Assembly (NCBI GenBank): GCA_007130355.1
Contig: SLSQ01000318.1
Location: forward strand, 1 to 6,764
DNA from: Trueperaceae bacterium
Lineage (GTDB): Bacteria; Deinococcota; Deinococci; Deinococcales; Trueperaceae
Length of the DNA stretch: 6,764 nucleotides
Reading direction: 5' to 3'
In this document: piece by piece, positions 5,958-6,764 of the stretch
How positions within the stretch are numbered: position 1 is the stretch's first letter
Layout of the letters: the number at the start of each line of letters is the position of its first letter
Program-made: the position numbers and the translations under genes
Notes under the pieces: model-generated
What the model was told of the DNA's origin: nothing
Seen by the model: the letters and a program-made list of their open reading frames with translations, nothing else
The model's database searches: none

Positions 5958-6716
5958 ATGACGACCGAATCGCTCCGAACGGCACTCCGCGGCGGAGGAC
6001 CGGTGATCTCCGCCTGGTCCTCGATCGGCGATCCGCTGGTCGCCGAAGCGCTCGCCACCTGCGGTCACGACGCCGTGACCTTCGACCTGCAGCACGGCGC
6101 GATCGCGGCCGACCGGCTGCTCTCGCTCCTTCAGGCCGCCTCGGTCCACCGCACGCCGACGCTGGTGCGCGTTCCGTGGAACGATCCGGCCGACGCGATG
6201 CGCGCCCTCGACCTCGGCGCGCACGGCGTGATCGCGCCGATGATCCAGGGTCCGGACGACGTACGGCGCCTGGTCGACGCCTGCCGCTACGCGCCGGCCG
6301 GCCACCGCAGCTTCGGCCCCACCCGCGCCGCGCTCGCCTTCGGCGCCGACTACGGCGCGACGGCGAACGAACGGGTCGTGGTCGGGGCGATGATCGAGAC
6401 CCGCGCCGCCTACGAGGCGATCGACGAGGTGCTCGCCGTGCCCGGGCTGGACCTGGCGTTCGTCGGCCCCGCCGACCTCTCCCAGGCGCTTGGCGGCCCG
6501 CCCGGCGCCGACTTCGAGGAGGGCGCGATCCCGGACGCCCTCGCTCGGATCGCGGAACGGTGCCGCGCGCACGGGGTCGCGGCCGGCGTGTTCTGCCGCT
6601 CGCCGCGGTACGCGCGCCGGATGCTGCAGGCCGGCTTCGCCTTCGTCACCGTCGACTCCGACCTGGCCCACCTGCAGCGCGGCGCCCGCGAGGCGCTGCG
6701 GATCGCGCGCGGCTGA
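5958..6716 (+). CDS. HpcH/HpaI-family class II aldolase (2-keto-3-deoxy acid / 4-hydroxy-2-oxo acid aldolase type)
   Basis: This 252-residue TIM-barrel aldolase belongs to the metal-dependent HpcH/HpaI family, which reversibly cleaves 4-hydroxy-2-oxo acids into pyruvate and an aldehyde. Family residues in order are D43 and H46 (FDLQHG, the catalytic base region), R71 (LVRVPW, binds the pyruvate moiety), GAHGVIAPMIQ (88-97), HRSFGPTRA (116-124), metal ligands E147 (GAMIETR) and D173 (VGPADLSQALG), and a C-terminal GVFCRSP / VTVDSDLAHL end. Length is typical. Q45 replaces the Glu of E. coli HpaI (DGEH), as in a subset of the family, so the substrate need not be that of homoprotocatechuate degradation. 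The ATG at 5958 has TACCGT 5 bases upstream and no Shine-Dalgarno. It diverges from kbl on shared promoter DNA. The remaining 48 bases of the window after its stop hold nothing I can name. Confidence 0.92.
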   Translation: MTTESLRTALRGGGPVISAWSSIGDPLVAEALATCGHDAVTFDLQHGAIAADRLLSLLQAASVHRTPTLVRVPWNDPADAMRALDLGAHGVIAPMIQGPDDVRRLVDACRYAPAGHRSFGPTRAALAFGADYGATANERVVVGAMIETRAAYEAIDEVLAVPGLDLAFVGPADLSQALGGPPGADFEEGAIPDALARIAERCRAHGVAAGVFCRSPRYARRMLQAGFAFVTVDSDLAHLQRGAREALRIARG

Positions 6717-6764
6717 CGACCGCCTGAGCCGGGCGCGGCCGGTACGGCGCACGGGCGGCGGGGC

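Noticed and set aside
4231..5961. A 576-codon plus-strand frame antisense to kbl and tdh
   Set aside because: Its translation is a mirror of strongly recognisable kbl/tdh coding sequence and is rich in His/Arg/Gly/Val with no domain; a shadow frame.
5919..6752. A 277-codon minus-strand frame covering the aldolase gene
   Set aside because: The plus-strand aldolase has all family motifs; the antisense translation shows none and would overlap the kbl start.

Overview
This is a 6.76 kb stretch of a very GC-rich bacterial chromosome with compact, ordinary metabolic genes. The gene set is a membrane pyrophosphatase, a threonine dehydrogenase / ketobutyrate CoA ligase pair, a FadR-type regulator with a TauE/SafE exporter, a GNAT acetyltransferase and an HpaI-type aldolase. 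Three start codons sit 5-6 nt downstream of a TANNNT hexamer with no Shine-Dalgarno, which is the layout of leaderless mRNAs. GC content plus leaderless starts suggest a Deinococcota (for example Trueperaceae-like) or actinobacterial-type organism. This is inference: no rRNA or lineage marker is present.

Layout. (1) Bases 2-535, plus strand: the 3' end of hppA, cut by the window edge, followed by a strong 16-bp hairpin at 571-608 that lies between convergent genes. (2) Bases 639-2191, minus strand: a FadR/FCD regulator followed by a TSUP permease, joined by a GTGA stop/start overlap. (3) Bases 2192-2845: about 650 bp without a convincing gene, but rich in regulatory structure: tandem short repeats, an 18-bp perfect palindrome, two inverted copies of TCGTAYGAT placed over divergent -10-like elements, and a near-perfect Shine-Dalgarno with no standard start codon after it. 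(4) Bases 2846-3718, plus strand: a GNAT protein whose 3' end overlaps the convergent tdh by 14 bp. (5) Bases 3705-5934, minus strand: the kbl-tdh operon, transcribed kbl first. (6) Bases 5958-6716, plus strand: an HpcH/HpaI-family aldolase, divergent from kbl with only 23 bp between the two start codons.

How the genes work together. Tdh oxidises L-threonine to 2-amino-3-ketobutyrate, and Kbl cleaves this with CoA to glycine and acetyl-CoA, so region 5 is a complete two-step threonine catabolic unit. The aldolase shares its promoter DNA with that operon, so transcription of the two sides is physically linked. The FCD regulator probably controls itself and the exporter, which it precedes, in response to a small organic acid or sulfur-containing anion. 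The divergent target that the operator layout implies is missing or decayed.

I found no mobile element, CRISPR array, tRNA, rRNA or recognisable defence system. The most interesting parts are non-coding: the 2272-2623 control region and the back-to-back divergent promoter at 5941-5952.
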